From Macrostomum hystrix (Eukaryota > Platyhelminthes > Macrostomidae), in assembly GCA_950097015.1 (NCBI GenBank), contig CATNEN010000002.1:4185001-4249000 (forward strand): a DNA stretch of 64,000 bases, given 5' to 3'. Every line of letters starts with the position of its first letter. Positions within the stretch are counted from its first letter, which is position 1. The translations under genes and the position numbers were made by a program. Below, piece after piece: positions 12,656-25,200 of the stretch. The notes under the pieces were generated by a model. That model was not told the origin of the DNA and ran no database searches. It saw only the letters and a list, made by a program, of their open reading frames with translations.

Positions 12656-12770
12656 TATTTAAATAAATGGAACAAATTAAGCGATGTGTAGTAAGTCTCT
12701 TGCATAGAGTGCAGTGTGACGATGACAAGTAGAAGAGTGCCGAAATTAAGAAAAATATATTTTATTATTA

Positions 12771-12776
12771 ATTTCA
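12771..12776 (-). terminator. Candidate poly(A) signal of the ADAR-like gene
   Basis: AATAAA on the minus strand (TTTATT on +), about 100 nt after the stop codon of the ADAR-like gene. Position and motif fit; no transcript evidence. Confidence 0.5.
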
Positions 12777-12875
12777 CCGTAAGAATTAAAGGAACAATAA
12801 TTGAATAATCGAATTGCACAGCCAAAAACCAATTTAAGACAGGCGACAGTTAAACACGGAGGGTGGCTGGGTCAA

Positions 12876-15800
12876 TCACAGCGTGAACTCTTGCAGCTCG
12901 AAAGGCTTGGCGGCCCACAAGCCTCGACCGTTGTTTCTTAGAAACGCGACCATCGCCGCCTTGCTGCTGCGATATTCTCGACACGCCAGCTTAGCCTGCC
13001 GGTAGGTGGTGCCCGAAGGTCCGGTTCTGATGACTGGAGGCAGGTACAGCTGCTGCTGATAGGATTGCCTGTTGCTGCCAGCCTTGAATTTGTGCTGCAG
13101 AGTGCGCAACAAGTCAGCATAGTCAGCAAACAGGGCCCGCTTGGACAGTCGGGAGACGCCGCTGACGGCAGCTTCGGCCTGAGCGCCGGACGTCGGCAGC
13201 AGTCGGCCGGTGGAGGAGTTCACCAGCTCGGGCTGATCGTCCAGGACGCACCAGTTCAGCGAGCAGTCCGGGGCGGCTCTGGGCTGCCTCGGGTCGCGCT
13301 CGGTGACGCCCAGAAGTGCCGGCTGGCTGACCGGCAGGCCGGGCGGCGGCTGCTGCAGCCGGCCAATCAGGGCGCGCCGGCAGTGCGACGGATTAAAAGC
13401 CGAGCCAATCACAATCGAGCTTAGATAGACCGGCTCCACCAATTGGCTGAGCAGGCAGCCCTGAAGGCCCAGCATGCACCAGGAGGCCAGCTTGTCGGAG
13501 CAGGACATTGTCAGGAGGCGTTCGCCGCCAAGAATGCCATCCCAGGTCTGGGCCACCAAGTTGGCAGGCACCGGGATGGTGCCCTCGCCGCATTCGATCT
13601 TTGTGCGGAGAAGGCCGCGCGAAGCCCGGGTCGGATGCTCGTCTTCGGGCAGGTGCGAATTGGCAGCGGCGTCGGCGCCATCTGCAACTGGTTCGTTGGG
13701 CGAGAATACGCGCGCGTCCCCGCAGGGCGAGGTGCTGATGTACAGGTGGAGGCTGATGTCCGGCCGCAGCCTGCGGTCAGGTGTGGACAAAGGTGGTAAT
13801 AAATGTGAAATTTCGACTTTTGGAGGGTATTCAAATAGATTCTCAGGTTGAAATCTCATAGTCTGAGGTTAAGATCGCATAGAGTCTCAGGTTGGGATCT
13901 CATTGAGTTCAGGGATGAGATCTATAAGCCTCAGTTTCAAATTCCATAGTTTTCACGTGAGATTCTGATGGAGTATCAGGGTCAGATTCCAATAGTGCTA
14001 GGATGAGATTTCAATAGTCTCAGGATGAGATTCCAACAGTCTCAGGGTGAGATTCCATGAGATGTTTCTGGCTGGTCGCGTGTCAATGTGATATTGAAAT
14101 TTAGTCTCCAGGGCAGGAAAAAAAAGTTGAGTCTCAGCTTACAATCTTGCGTGTGTTGTTTGAGTAGTCTCAGAGCTAGATAAGAGAAATCGACTGAGTT
14201 AAATAATGAGCAGAAAAAAACTTTAGTTGTAATTCAGTTGTAATTCAGCGAATAAAAGAGAACTGAGAGAAGTACTCCGCCGTGTACTCAAGAGAGCTTC
14301 CATAGTTACAGAAAACTCAGTAACTACAACTAAAAAAAGGACAGACAGGCAGTAGAAATGCCAGTGTAATTTTTATTTGCACAAAGTTCAAGGGCGGCTT
14401 TTTATCAGACAGCCGACCTTAAACATCCATGGGGACATTTCCTCTAGTTTTTATTAGATAAAACGGCAAATTTACTATCATAATCTTATTATATATTATA
14501 CTACAATGATATAGAGGCACTACAACTCACGGGTTCCTTTGTATATTATTTTTGACAGGCCACAAAAGATGCGACAGTCTTTTTAATCGGTCACAATGGG
14601 GACTGAATGAAGCAAAAAAATAACCAGGTATCGAATCTACAGCCTCAGGCAGAGCAGATCCCTCTTTAACTGCAATCTCTGCGGCGAGAAAAGACCTGAC
14701 CAGAGGTTGTTAAAGTACTCAAGGAATTCAGTGATAGTAATGAATTAGAAGGTTGGATAAAAATTGGAAGCCTGCGCGAGAATTACACTGGCAACCTGGC
14801 AAACAGAAATAGGAAGAAAAATCTAAGTAGACACACCTGAGGATCTGACTAGACACACCTGAAGATCTGAGTAGAAAAACCTGAGGATCTGAGTACACAC
14901 ACCTGAAGATCTGAGTAGAAAAACCTGAGGATCTGAGTAGACACACCTGAGGATCTGAGTAGACACACCTGAGGATCTGAGTAGAAAAACCTGAGGATCT
15001 GCGTACACACACCTGAAGATCTGAGTAGAAAAACCTGAGGATCTGAGTAGACACACCTGAGGATCTGAGTAGAAAAACCTGAGGATCTGAGTAGACACAC
15101 CTGAAGATCCGAGGACCAAGTAGACAGACACACGTGAGGATCCTTACCAGAGAGGAGACTGACCAGAGGATCAGATTAGACGGACCTGGGGATCTGAGAA
15201 GACTGACCTGAGAATCTGAGTAGATGTTGAGCAAGCTGCAAGCATTAAGTCTAGCGTGAAGTCATATCGAACCTACCGAAATTTGGCGCCATCAGCCGGC
15301 CGATAGAACATGGATCGGTCGGGGCTGTCGCCAGCTGCTTCTGCCAGTTGACTGTGAAACACGCGCAGCAGACAGCGCCGGCTCAGAATCTCGGCGTGAC
15401 AATCCAGCAGGCAGCCGCCTGTTGCTTCAAGGCGATCGCCGGAGAGGCACTTCGTCCCCGTGGTGACGCAGAGGACCGTGAGCTGGCTGGGGTCGATCAC
15501 GCCACCGGAGCCTGGGCTGTCCTCGTAGCACATGACAACACCGGCTAGCACTTTCCGACGAGCCAGACGTTCGGGCAGGCTGGCAGCCAGCTCGTCGAAG
15601 CGCGATCGAACCAGCGACTGGACGGAGTCGGCGAAAGCCTGCTCAGCTGGGGTGGCAGCCAGGACCTGGTGCGTTGCGGCGGCGGAGTCGCCCGCGCCTG
15701 AGAAGAAGTTCGAGTCGGGTGTACAAGTGTACTGGGCAGCAGATGCGTACCTGTACTTAATGAAACACACGTACTTTAACCAAGGACCACTAGGTAGGAG

Positions 15801-18800
15801 GACGGGAAACTACGTTTCTAAGAAAAATTGCTCAAAACATTCTTGCCTAAAAACTGTTATTAAAATAATTGAACTATTGATATATTTTTTATTTTAGAAT
15901 CTACGAGTGGATGCTAATATTAGTTTAAAAACGACTAGCTTTGTGTTAATGTCTGAAAATGGCATGGAAATCGATGTTTTGACAAATAACGCATAACATA
16001 AATCGGAAAGCTATAAATAAAAAACTAGTATTAATGGATGAGACTTTTATCCGCCTCCAATCAAACACAGGCACTAAATCAGTGCAGAAAAAAAAAACTT
16101 CTTGCCTCTGAACGCCGTCTTTTTGGCGAAAACCAGCCTCTAATTTTTGTTTTAAGAAACGAGGTCTTAGAAACCACGTCCACCGAAAAAATCTACCTCA
16201 GCTAATGCTACCTCATTCGACAGCTGGGTGAACTGAAGTGATGGGATATTGATCGTCTTGTCCAACGATTCGAATTGTTTTACTTGGGCGGAGATTCGAA
16301 CTCAGACCTCACGGCTTAAAGTCTAAAGCTCTAAACCACTAGGCCACAAGACGCGGCTACAAATAAACTTATCTTACATCTTCATGCTGACTGGTGTTGT
16401 TTGAGCCTCAGTTTAAAACCGACTTTCGCGTCTCTAGCATCATGGACAGGTTATGCTTTAGAGATCGCGTCACTCGTTTAGCTGGGCAAGTCACGCAACG
16501 ATGACATCCATTAGGCCAATAATTCAGGTGAAAGCCTTATAATCTGTTCCCATAAGCAGTGTTGCGAGACAATTATTCTGATTGTGCAAAAATATCTGAT
16601 GTTAGCCGGAGGAGGAGATGAGCTCCTAGGATATTGAATCCCGCCCACATTATTGCAGGGATGAGGAAACTTCCAAAGGCGGACTTAATTTAAGAAGTCG
16701 AATAATTAACCGTCTTCTTTAGTTAACATTTCCTGAATAAGTTATTAAACTTATACGACACAAGCACTATTTACACTCTTTTTATCTTCTTTAATTACGT
16801 TAAAAGTGTGTGATGGACAACAATCAACGTCATGATTATAGACGTTTAAGTTTAGGATTGTTTAAAGCTACCATCTTCTCAAAGTTTATCGATGCTCAAG
16901 TTTATGATTGGTGAAACTAACATCTTCTCAATGTTTATCGATGCTTAAGTTTATGATTGATGAAAGCGAACATCTTCTCAATGTTTATCGATGATCAAGT
17001 TTATGATTGGTGAAACTAACATCTTCTCAATGTTTATCGATGCTTAAGTTTATGATTGGTGAAAGCGAACATCTTCTCAATGTTTATCGATGCTCAAGTT
17101 TATGATTGGTGAAACTAACATCTTCTCAATGTTTATCGATGCTTAAGTTTATGATTGATGAAAGCGAACATCTTCTCAGTGTTTATCGATGATCAAGTTT
17201 ATGATTGATGAAAGCGAACATCTTCTCAATGTTTATCGATGATCAAGTTTATGATTGGTGAAAGCGAACATCTTCTCAATGTTTATCGATGATCAAGTTT
17301 ATGATTGGTGAAAAGTAACATTTTTTAATGTTTATCGATGCTCAAGTTTATGATTGATGAAAGCGAACATCTTCTCAATGTTTATCGATGATCAAGTTTA
17401 TGATGGGTGAAAAGTAACATTTTTTAATGTTTATCGATGCTCAATTTTATGATTGATGAAAGCGAACATCTTCTCAATGTTTATCGATGATAAAGTTTAT
17501 TATTGGTGAAAAGTAACATTTTTTATGTTTATCGATGCTCAAGTTTATGATTGGTGAAAAGTAACATCTTCTCAATGTTTATCGATGCTTAAGTTTATGA
17601 TTGGTGAAAAGTAACATCTTAATGCTTATCGATGCTACAGTTTAGGATTGGTGAAAACTACAATCAACATAAAGGTGCTATGAATAAAGTACAACTAAAA
17701 AATCGGTTTTCAAACACTTTTTACGTGTGCTGTTGTTTGCTAAACCTTGAGCTTGGTAGAATACATTATACTCTTTGCAGGTGTCTGAAGTACTCATACT
17801 GACAATCATTCAGTGTAAGAGCTTTCCTGCAATAAATTTTTTTATACTGCAAGCATCTTTCCATCATTTTTTATTTGTAATTCAAATCCAAATGTAAAGT
17901 AAAATGGGAAAAATTTTGTTACTTGATTTGAAAGCACTCGAGCTGAGCCTCAGCATATTGTGTTTTATGCCGACATTTTTCACCACAGGACAAATCCGCC
18001 TCTTACAATGGGAACAGGATAAAAGGCTAGATTGTCTGTCATCCAAAGCGCAGAGTGCAAACGTAGTCTCAATCTCAAATAAATTGTATTTTTCTGCGTT
18101 TAAATAATACGAGCCTATGTTTCAAAGCGATATTTTCCTTTTGGATTCGATGAATTTGAAAATAACCGCTTTTTCTCTCTTTCGCGATGACTCTCCGCCA
18201 TTTATCAATGACGTCTCACTTGTGTACCGCCTCGGGCTAACGGAATGAAGATGATGTAATTAAAAGGTGCCGAATTTCTACTACCTGAGCAACTTTAGTT
18301 CCAATCCAGGTGTTTCCATGTGGCATTAGAAGGTCGAATCTGATTGGAGAATCGCAAATTGACGCCGCCGCATGTATTAAGGCTGAGCTTTCAGCGAGCA
18401 CAATATAATGAAGGCTCTGAGGCTTCAGAAACACCGTATAACAATGCTGTTTTGCTAATAATCCTGATGAAAACAAACTGCTACTTTTAATACCAGGGTA
18501 CATGACATTAATATCATGCCATGCGGCTTTATAGTCCCTTAATTAATCAGATCGGGCGAATAAAGGTCATTGAAGAAAAACTTGTTTAAACCTAATAAAA
18601 GCTACAAATTATTAAACCTGTTCTGACGCTTTTCAGCTGTTTTAAGAAGGAAGACGACTTGGGATATGCTGCACAAAACTATCACGGGGGTTCCCTACTG
18701 CTCAGGATTGAAATTATGAAATCTACGTTAGTTGCGATAGTCAGTATCAGTAGTAACGATTAGGATTAGGACATGAATGATGAGCCATATAAGGACTAAC

Positions 18801-20300
18801 AATGAACACCCTCTCAAACAAGTTCACGTGTACCAATCTGAACAGGTCAAAAGGCTAAGATCAGATGCAAACAAGCCATAAATATTCTTTAACTTTAGCT
18901 GGAGCCAGTGTGCTGACGGAGATGACAGGATAAGCTAATTAGTGAGCTTTTTTCCATTCAGATACTTTTGATGATAATCGAGCCATCAAAACCGATACTT
19001 TATTATAGAACAAGCTGGGCTGCTTATTTAGTAATCATGACATCTAGCAAACACGTAACAAGACTATTATAGTGTGATGGGACTTTCTATTTATCTACCT
19101 ATCCTTCAAGGTCTTGTTTAAGAGAAAAGAAATTAAAAAAAAGTTTTAGAAATAAACCACATTAAAACAGAGATTTATGTTGCGATTGAACACGTCATTT
19201 AATTTATTGACAGCTGCGTGTTTTGAGCATAAAGTGCATAAATAAAAACAACCATGCCAGTTGAGCATTGATGCCCGGTAACTTCTGTTTCGTACATGTA
19301 CTCAAAGTAATGTTTACTTGTGGCCTTTTTAATAGAATTTATTTAAAAAGCGGAGAACATGCGCGAACCAGAAGCTGCCATGCAGTCGTCATCAATGAAA
19401 AAAAGACTTAATTTTGCATACACGCTACTAACAGTAGCATGACTTGCAAAACCAATTTGAGACCGGGAGAGAAAAGTTACTAAGAAGCTAACCAATATTT
19501 TTTATTTTTAATTCCATTAATAAGGAAAATAAGAAAAAAACTAAAAGACACCTACCGGCGTACGTGCTCATCAGGTGAAATAGCTCACGAAGTGCAACTT
19601 GAGCAGCCCGCATTTTTGCCACCTTTTTATTACCGGCTTCGGCCTAAAATGAATGAATGATTTTATGTGAATCAATGCCGGAATGCCGGAGAATGAATAA
19701 AATTGCATACTAGCGAACGCTTTTTACCTTATAGGCATAGCCGTCTACAACACACTGCATCACAAACCGGGGCGTACAGCCCGGCACCTCTTTAGTTTCG
19801 GCCAGGTGAAAAGTCACACCGCCCGGACGGAGTTCGTTGATGATAGAGATAGGATTTTTTGTGGCCAAGTCGGCCTCACTAGGAACACTTTTTGATGCAC
19901 TGGACGTCGGTGGCGGAGGAGGAGGAGGCGGAGGCGGAGGAGTTTCAAGCCTGGGCATCTTAGCCGGATGAGAGCCATTGAAGTCAAGGTCAGGAATGGC
20001 TGCCAGCGGAGCGTGTCGCTTTGAACCCGCAGTGACTGGGGCGGCTGAGGGCCTAGCAGATGTGGCGGACTTGGCCAAGACGGCAGCCACGGCGAGTCGC
20101 GCCGCGTCCTGCTTAGCCAGCTGCTTGCTGCCGGCAGTAGCCAAAAATTCCCGACCATCAACGCGGCAGGCCATTGTGAACAGCGGCTGATGCGGCGGAC
20201 CGGTCTGCTTCACCAAGGCGTACACAACCTGACCCTGGCGCAACTCATTCAGCATTGTTATCGGCGTCTTCTCACCGAATCCGTTTAATTGAGCACTCAT
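12876..20300 (-). CDS. ADAR2-like dsRNA-specific adenosine deaminase
   Basis: Converts adenosine to inosine in double-stranded RNA, presumably in the nucleus. Exons in coding order: 20300..19728, 19643..19556, 15697..15277, 13770..12876, joining in phases 0, 1 and 2 with a continuous frame of 658 residues. dsRBD1 spans about 12-75. dsRBD2 spans about 148-216 and is split by an intron; it ends in the helix NKKVAKMRAAQVALREL. The deaminase domain (about 240-658) has all key residues: H321-A322-E323 (DCHAEILSRR), C377 (STSPCGDAR) and C451 (MSCSDKLASW) as zinc ligands, plus LRTKIECGEGTIPV and the TWDGILGGERLLTM block. Two dsRBDs and the motif spelling point to the ADAR2/ADARB1 type rather than ADAD, whose catalytic residues are lost. 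An 11-proline run lies between the dsRBDs. The start is the first ATG before dsRBD1; extra 5' exons cannot be excluded. Confidence 0.93.
13850..14065. repeat. Degenerate 22-24-bp repeat in ADAR intron 3
   Basis: Roughly nine diverged copies around GTCTCAGGATGAGATTCCA or AATAGTCTCAGG. It starts about 80 bp into the intron, downstream of the last exon's acceptor on the + strand. It is old, judging by the divergence. Confidence 0.65.
14825..15110. repeat. 22-bp minisatellite in ADAR intron 3
   Basis: About 13 copies of a 22-bp unit with core ACACACCTGAGGATCTGAG or AAAAACCTGAGGATCTGAG; the two variants alternate. It decays to 15210. Several frames are open, giving spurious minus-strand ORFs. Confidence 0.92.
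16230..16352 (-). repeat. tRNA-derived SINE-like element
   Basis: The minus strand from 16352 reads as a tRNA-like head: an A-box region TGGCCTAGTGGTTTAGAG and, about 45 nt on, a B-box GAGTTCGAATCTC, then a non-tRNA tail. The anticodon arm does not fold into a clean 5-bp stem with a 7-nt loop and no CCA-compatible acceptor pairing is evident. A tRNA-headed SINE is therefore likelier than a functional tRNA. It lies in ADAR intron 2. Confidence 0.5.
16868..17645. repeat. About 50-bp minisatellite in ADAR intron 2
   Basis: About 16 copies of a unit near 50 bp with cores CATCTTCTCAATGTTTATCG and AAGTTTATGATTGGTGAAA. Two half-types alternate (GCTCAAG/GATCAAG and ACTAA/AGCGAA), so there is a partial 100-bp higher-order period. 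The rest of this intron (17650-19555) shows no coding or RNA feature. Confidence 0.9.
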
Positions 20301-22249
20301 CGCTCAGTTCTAACCTCTTCTTGGCTTTTTTTTCAAAAGTTGACGTCTTGCGCAACACAACTGCAACTAAAAAATGTTAGCGCAAAAACTAGAAACAACA
20401 ATCTTAAAACTCGTGTTTCTTTACAATTCTATTGTTCGATTTTAGCCACCCTAAAACTAAAGGGGAAGCTCGGAGTCGGGTTGCTCAGAGGAGCAGGGCA
20501 GGGCACAGTAGAAATAAACAAGCCAGCTGACAAGCTGAGCACAGCAGAAGTTGAGCACAACAACCCAGGTTGAGAAGGCTGCAGTGCTAGCCCCTGCTGT
20601 GCCTCACTCTCGCTGGTGTTCCACATAAAATTATGAAACAAAAAATGCAGACAGTCTACAATCAAACCTGTCCAGATGCAGTCGGATGGTCTCGAGCTCG
20701 AGTCTTGGCCTGACCAGGGGCGGATTGGACTATGGGGGGCCTTCTATATATAGGCAAATTCTCAATGGCGTGGGCGCAGAGTGGGTTGGAATTGGGTGCC
20801 ACGAGGATTTCGTTTGAGTTCCTTTGAGCACAGAAGGAAGATATTGTAGCGAATTTGGGGCGCGTCTTACTCATGATTTCATGCTTTCTTGTCATGAATA
20901 AGTTTATTTTTCTAAGAAGCGGCACTTCGAAACGAGGCCATTTTTTGGGGGGGGGGGAAGACAGAAGCATAATTTTTTAACTCGGATGTTGCAAAAAGTT
21001 TAGGAAAAATGTTTGTGCAGGTAAAATAAGTTTCGGAAACGAATAAACTGATCAATATAAAACAGACATACCAAATAAAATGCCCAAACCTGCTCAAACA
21101 GTTTCTCAAATTTCCCAATGAACCAGTTTTCAGACACTCCAAATCAATATTAAGCGTTCCAGAAAAGCACTCGGGAAATTGGGAATAGTTAAGAGAAGAA
21201 TTAAAATAGCGAGACCCCCTCCGAAGACCTAGGAAAAATTCTAACAAAATAGAATCACTCCCAATAGCTGATTCAGCGAGGCAATTTTTAATCAACCAAG
21301 ATCTCGTTTAGATGTAGCGAAAAGAAGTTAAAATGATGTTTGATCTAGTTGGTCCCGACTTACAACAAAAGTCAGCTAGCATGGGTGAAATAGACATCTA
21401 TTTATCCTTATTTATCCTTACAGGTACAGGTAAATGTGTAATTATAAATAATGGCTAACGATAAAATAAATAATTTCCAACTCGAAGTGACTCACCGCAG
21501 GACAAATTGAATGTTATATTTTTGTCAAAGACAGACAGCTGTCTGAAATAATGATTATATTTATTATTAGCATCACCATTATTAGCAATATAGTTGTCTC
21601 ATCAATCATTGAGTTTATTATTACACATACTGTTGCCATGCCAACAGGGGCAGAAATCTGCCTATTAAAACAACAGTGTAAATAAAACACTAATAAACTA
21701 GAAATTCAATGCCCAATTAAACAAACATTTGTAAATCACTTGGTCAGGGTGATTGTACATGTAAAGCAGCTTGTCAATGAGACCTGGGCTATAAATTCAG
21801 AAGCAAGAGACAAGACTGTGCCATTGTTGCTTTTAAACTAGGAGACAAAACTAAACGGACGCGAGACAACGAGCGATATTCTATATACGGATAAAAAACT
21901 ACACTATTTGAAGCGCAAATGTAAGCAGACGAATTTCAAAGATTAGGCATAAACGTGTTAAAAAATTGTTTCGTAAAAAAATTTCATGACAAGATAATAT
22001 GCTGGGTGAGAACAGACAAAAAAATTACAGAGCTAATAATATAGACAGACACAGATGAACAATCAACAGGTCGCTTCTCTTTTACTAAAGCTAGACACTG
22101 AGAAGCTGCCCTAAAAATAAAACAAACAAACAAACAGGCGAAATTCTACCTCAGCCCTCACTGAATGACGCAGAAAAGATGCCGCATGTTCAGTGCCCAG
22201 ATCTGTGCACCTATAACTGATCGATTGAGGACTCAATGTGAGCAGATGC
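20301..22249. other. Intergenic region between ADAR-like and hnRNP-like genes
   Basis: Holds the 5' flank of the ADAR-like gene and the 3' flank of the hnRNP-like gene, both on the minus strand. It includes a G-run at about 20949-20958. No additional gene is supported. Confidence 0.5.
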
Positions 22250-25200
22250 TCACCAGTTGCCAGCGACATCGCTAGTCCAGTCCTGATCAGTTGGCTTGTT
22301 GCCATCGTCGCGCCTCTCTCGCTTGGCATCGCCGCCGCCGAAGTCTTGAGCCTTGCGCTTGCCACCGCCGCCGCGGCCGAAGCCTCCGCTGACGCCTCCG
22401 CCGAAGCCGCCGCGTCCGAAGCCACCACCACCGCCGCTGCCGAATCCAGCGCTGAATCCGCCGCGTCCGCGCGCACCCTGACCGGCATTGCTGAATGGCC
22501 GACTATAGAAGCCGCCAGTTGAGGCGGCCGCGCCAACGCCGCCCCGGCCACCGCGGAATCCGCCGCCGCTATAGAAGGAGCCACCGGAGGCTGGAGCCGC
22601 AGCAACGCCGTAACGCGGCGCGGCGCCACGGAAGCTGCCAACAGCCGGGGCGCGCTGACCGCCCCAGGCGGTGCCGTAGCCGCCGAAGCCGGTGTACCCG
22701 GAGCCCCAGGCTGTGGCATTGTAGCCGCCCCAGGCTCCGCCAGCGGTGACTCCGCCGGCGCCCCAGCGAGCTCCACCGCGATTGGCCGGCCGGAAGGGGG
22801 CTCCAACGCTGCCAGCACCGGCGCCGCGGCTGTAGAAGCCGCCTCCAACAGTGGCGCCGCCGCTCTGTTCGCTCCACTTCTGGGCCTGGTGCTCCATCTT
22901 GCGCTGCTCACGCTTCTGCTTCACTTTGTCTGACACCGGCCTGGCAAGGCTGACCTCCAGCGAGCATTTGCCAAGACCCTGGAATCCGTTCATAGCGTCC
23001 AAAGCCTTCATGGCGTGGTCGCGCTCTTCAAAGTGCACGAATGCGTAATCCTTCATGCGCTTCACTTTCTCTACGGCGCCGTGGACGCCGAATTTCTCGC
23101 GCACCTGCGAATTATTATTTGGAAGTCATTATCGGAATGTTTGGTCTGACAATCGTAATGATTAGTCATGGAACTGACTATCGTAATGATTGGTCATGGA
23201 ACTGACTATCGTAATGATAGGTCATGGAACTGACTATCGTAATGATTGGTCATGGAACTGACTATCGTAATTATTGGTCATGGAACTGACTATCGTAATG
23301 ATTGGTCATGGAACTGACTATCGTAATGATTGGTCATGGAACTGACTATCGTAATGATTGGTCATGGAACTGACTATCGTAATGATAGGTCATGGAACTG
23401 ACAATTTTAATTATCAGTCATGGAACTGACAATCGAAATGATCGAACATGGAACTGACTATCTTTATCCTCACTTTATGCTCCTATCCAACAGTCTGGTG
23501 ACTGTTTTACAAACGCAACAGGCGCAGGTGTATGATCAGCTAAAACAAAATTAGCTTTAGCAAAGCTCATCGACTACCTTCAAAGAGAACCATTTTTATC
23601 GCTGCTGTGAGTCCGATTTTCAAGCTCTTGTGTGGGCGAGGACAATTTCAGTGGGACAAAAACCAGATGGGTACAAAGCTGATAGGAAGGCAATGAAAAA
23701 GAAAATATATATTTATCAGGGGCTGGAACGGGGATTTCAGGTGTGAGCCGGCGTTGTCAAAGGACAACGAAAACGAGGAAAGGAAATAATATCATTTTCT
23801 TTCGAAAATTGCTGCCATCAGGTCCAAGACCAATGTACGCAAGTGCCCCTTGAAGACGGTTCTTTTTTCTCTTACGGAAGCAAAATTATTAGAAGGCCAA
23901 GCAAAGGATTGTTCGGAACCGAAGTATCACATTAAGTAAGTGACAAGGGCCTTGCTTGGCCCATTATTTAGAACTTGGGACACTTGACCGAGGAATTTGT
24001 GTCCTTTAGCAAGTCATTTAATTCCTTATTGTATCAGTTGATCCAGCTGTAAAATATCCAGTCCACAGACTTAGCGGCTGACACTAGTGCTGTGAATCTG
24101 TTGTCTATTGTCAAGGAAAACAAAGCAGCCAGGTCTCACAGGTGAGCTCACCTGTTCCTCTGTGACATCGGAGCTGAGGTTCTTCACGTAGAGAATCTTC
24201 ACCTCGGACATGTTGACCTCCTCGTTATCGTCGATGGGGTCGGCCCAGTCGACGTAGATGTCGCTGTTGAAGACGCGGACGCCGCGGCGACCAATTTTCT
24301 TGCGCGCATTGGCCGCGTCGATGTGCGAGTCGAAGTGGAGAAAGCAGAAGCCGCGATTGCGGCGCTCCGTGTTTACATCGTCAGGCGTGGAATAGACGAT
24401 CACATCCTTGAGGTTGTCTAAAATTCATTTCGTTGTTAGGCCAACGGTTTGTGGCGGGGAGTTGTGTAAGAGATGTGTTTCTAGATGCTTAATGTTATAC
24501 CGATAATTATGTAAGTTCATTCAATTTGGTCCAAGTGATTTTAAAATATCGCGTGCAGCAAATAAAAGTACATAAATAAAAGTAAGACAGGAGAATCTGC
24601 ACATTATTGCATAATTGCACATACTGGGCTACCGACATTACATTGTGTTGTAATTTGTATATGATCAAGTATCAAACTCATTCCTGATCCATCAATTAAC
24701 CCATTCCTGATCCATCAATTAACCCATTCCTGATCCATCAATTGACCCATTCCTGATCCATCAATTGACCCATTCCTGATCTATCAAATGACCCATTCCT
24801 GATCCATCAATTGACTCATTCCTGGTCTATCAATTGACCCATTCCTGATCCATCAATTGACCCATTCCTGATCCATAAGTGACCATTTCCTGATCCATCA
24901 ATTGACTCATTTCTGATCTATTAATAGACCCATTCCTGGTCTATCAAGTGACCCATTCCTGATCTATCAAATGACCCATTCCTGATCCATCAATTGACCC
25001 ATTCCTGATCCATCAATTGACCCATTCCTGGTCTATCAATTGACCCATTCCTGATCTATCAAGTGACCCATTCCTGATCTATCACGTGACCCATTCCTGA
25101 TCTATCAAGTGACCCATTCATGATCTATCAAGTGACCCATTCCTGATCTATCACGTGACCCATTCCTGATCTATCACGTGACCCATTCCTGATCTATCAA

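Noticed and set aside
13443-13851. Several 76-125-codon + strand ORFs
   Set aside because: Shadows of the GC-rich ADAR deaminase exon on the other strand.
16289-16352. A functional tRNA gene on the minus strand
   Set aside because: A- and B-box motifs are present, but the anticodon arm and acceptor stem do not pair properly. Called SINE-like instead.
22111-22911. 266-codon Ala/Pro-rich minus-strand ORF
   Set aside because: It is a frame shadow of the Gly-rich tail of the hnRNP Q/R-like last exon.
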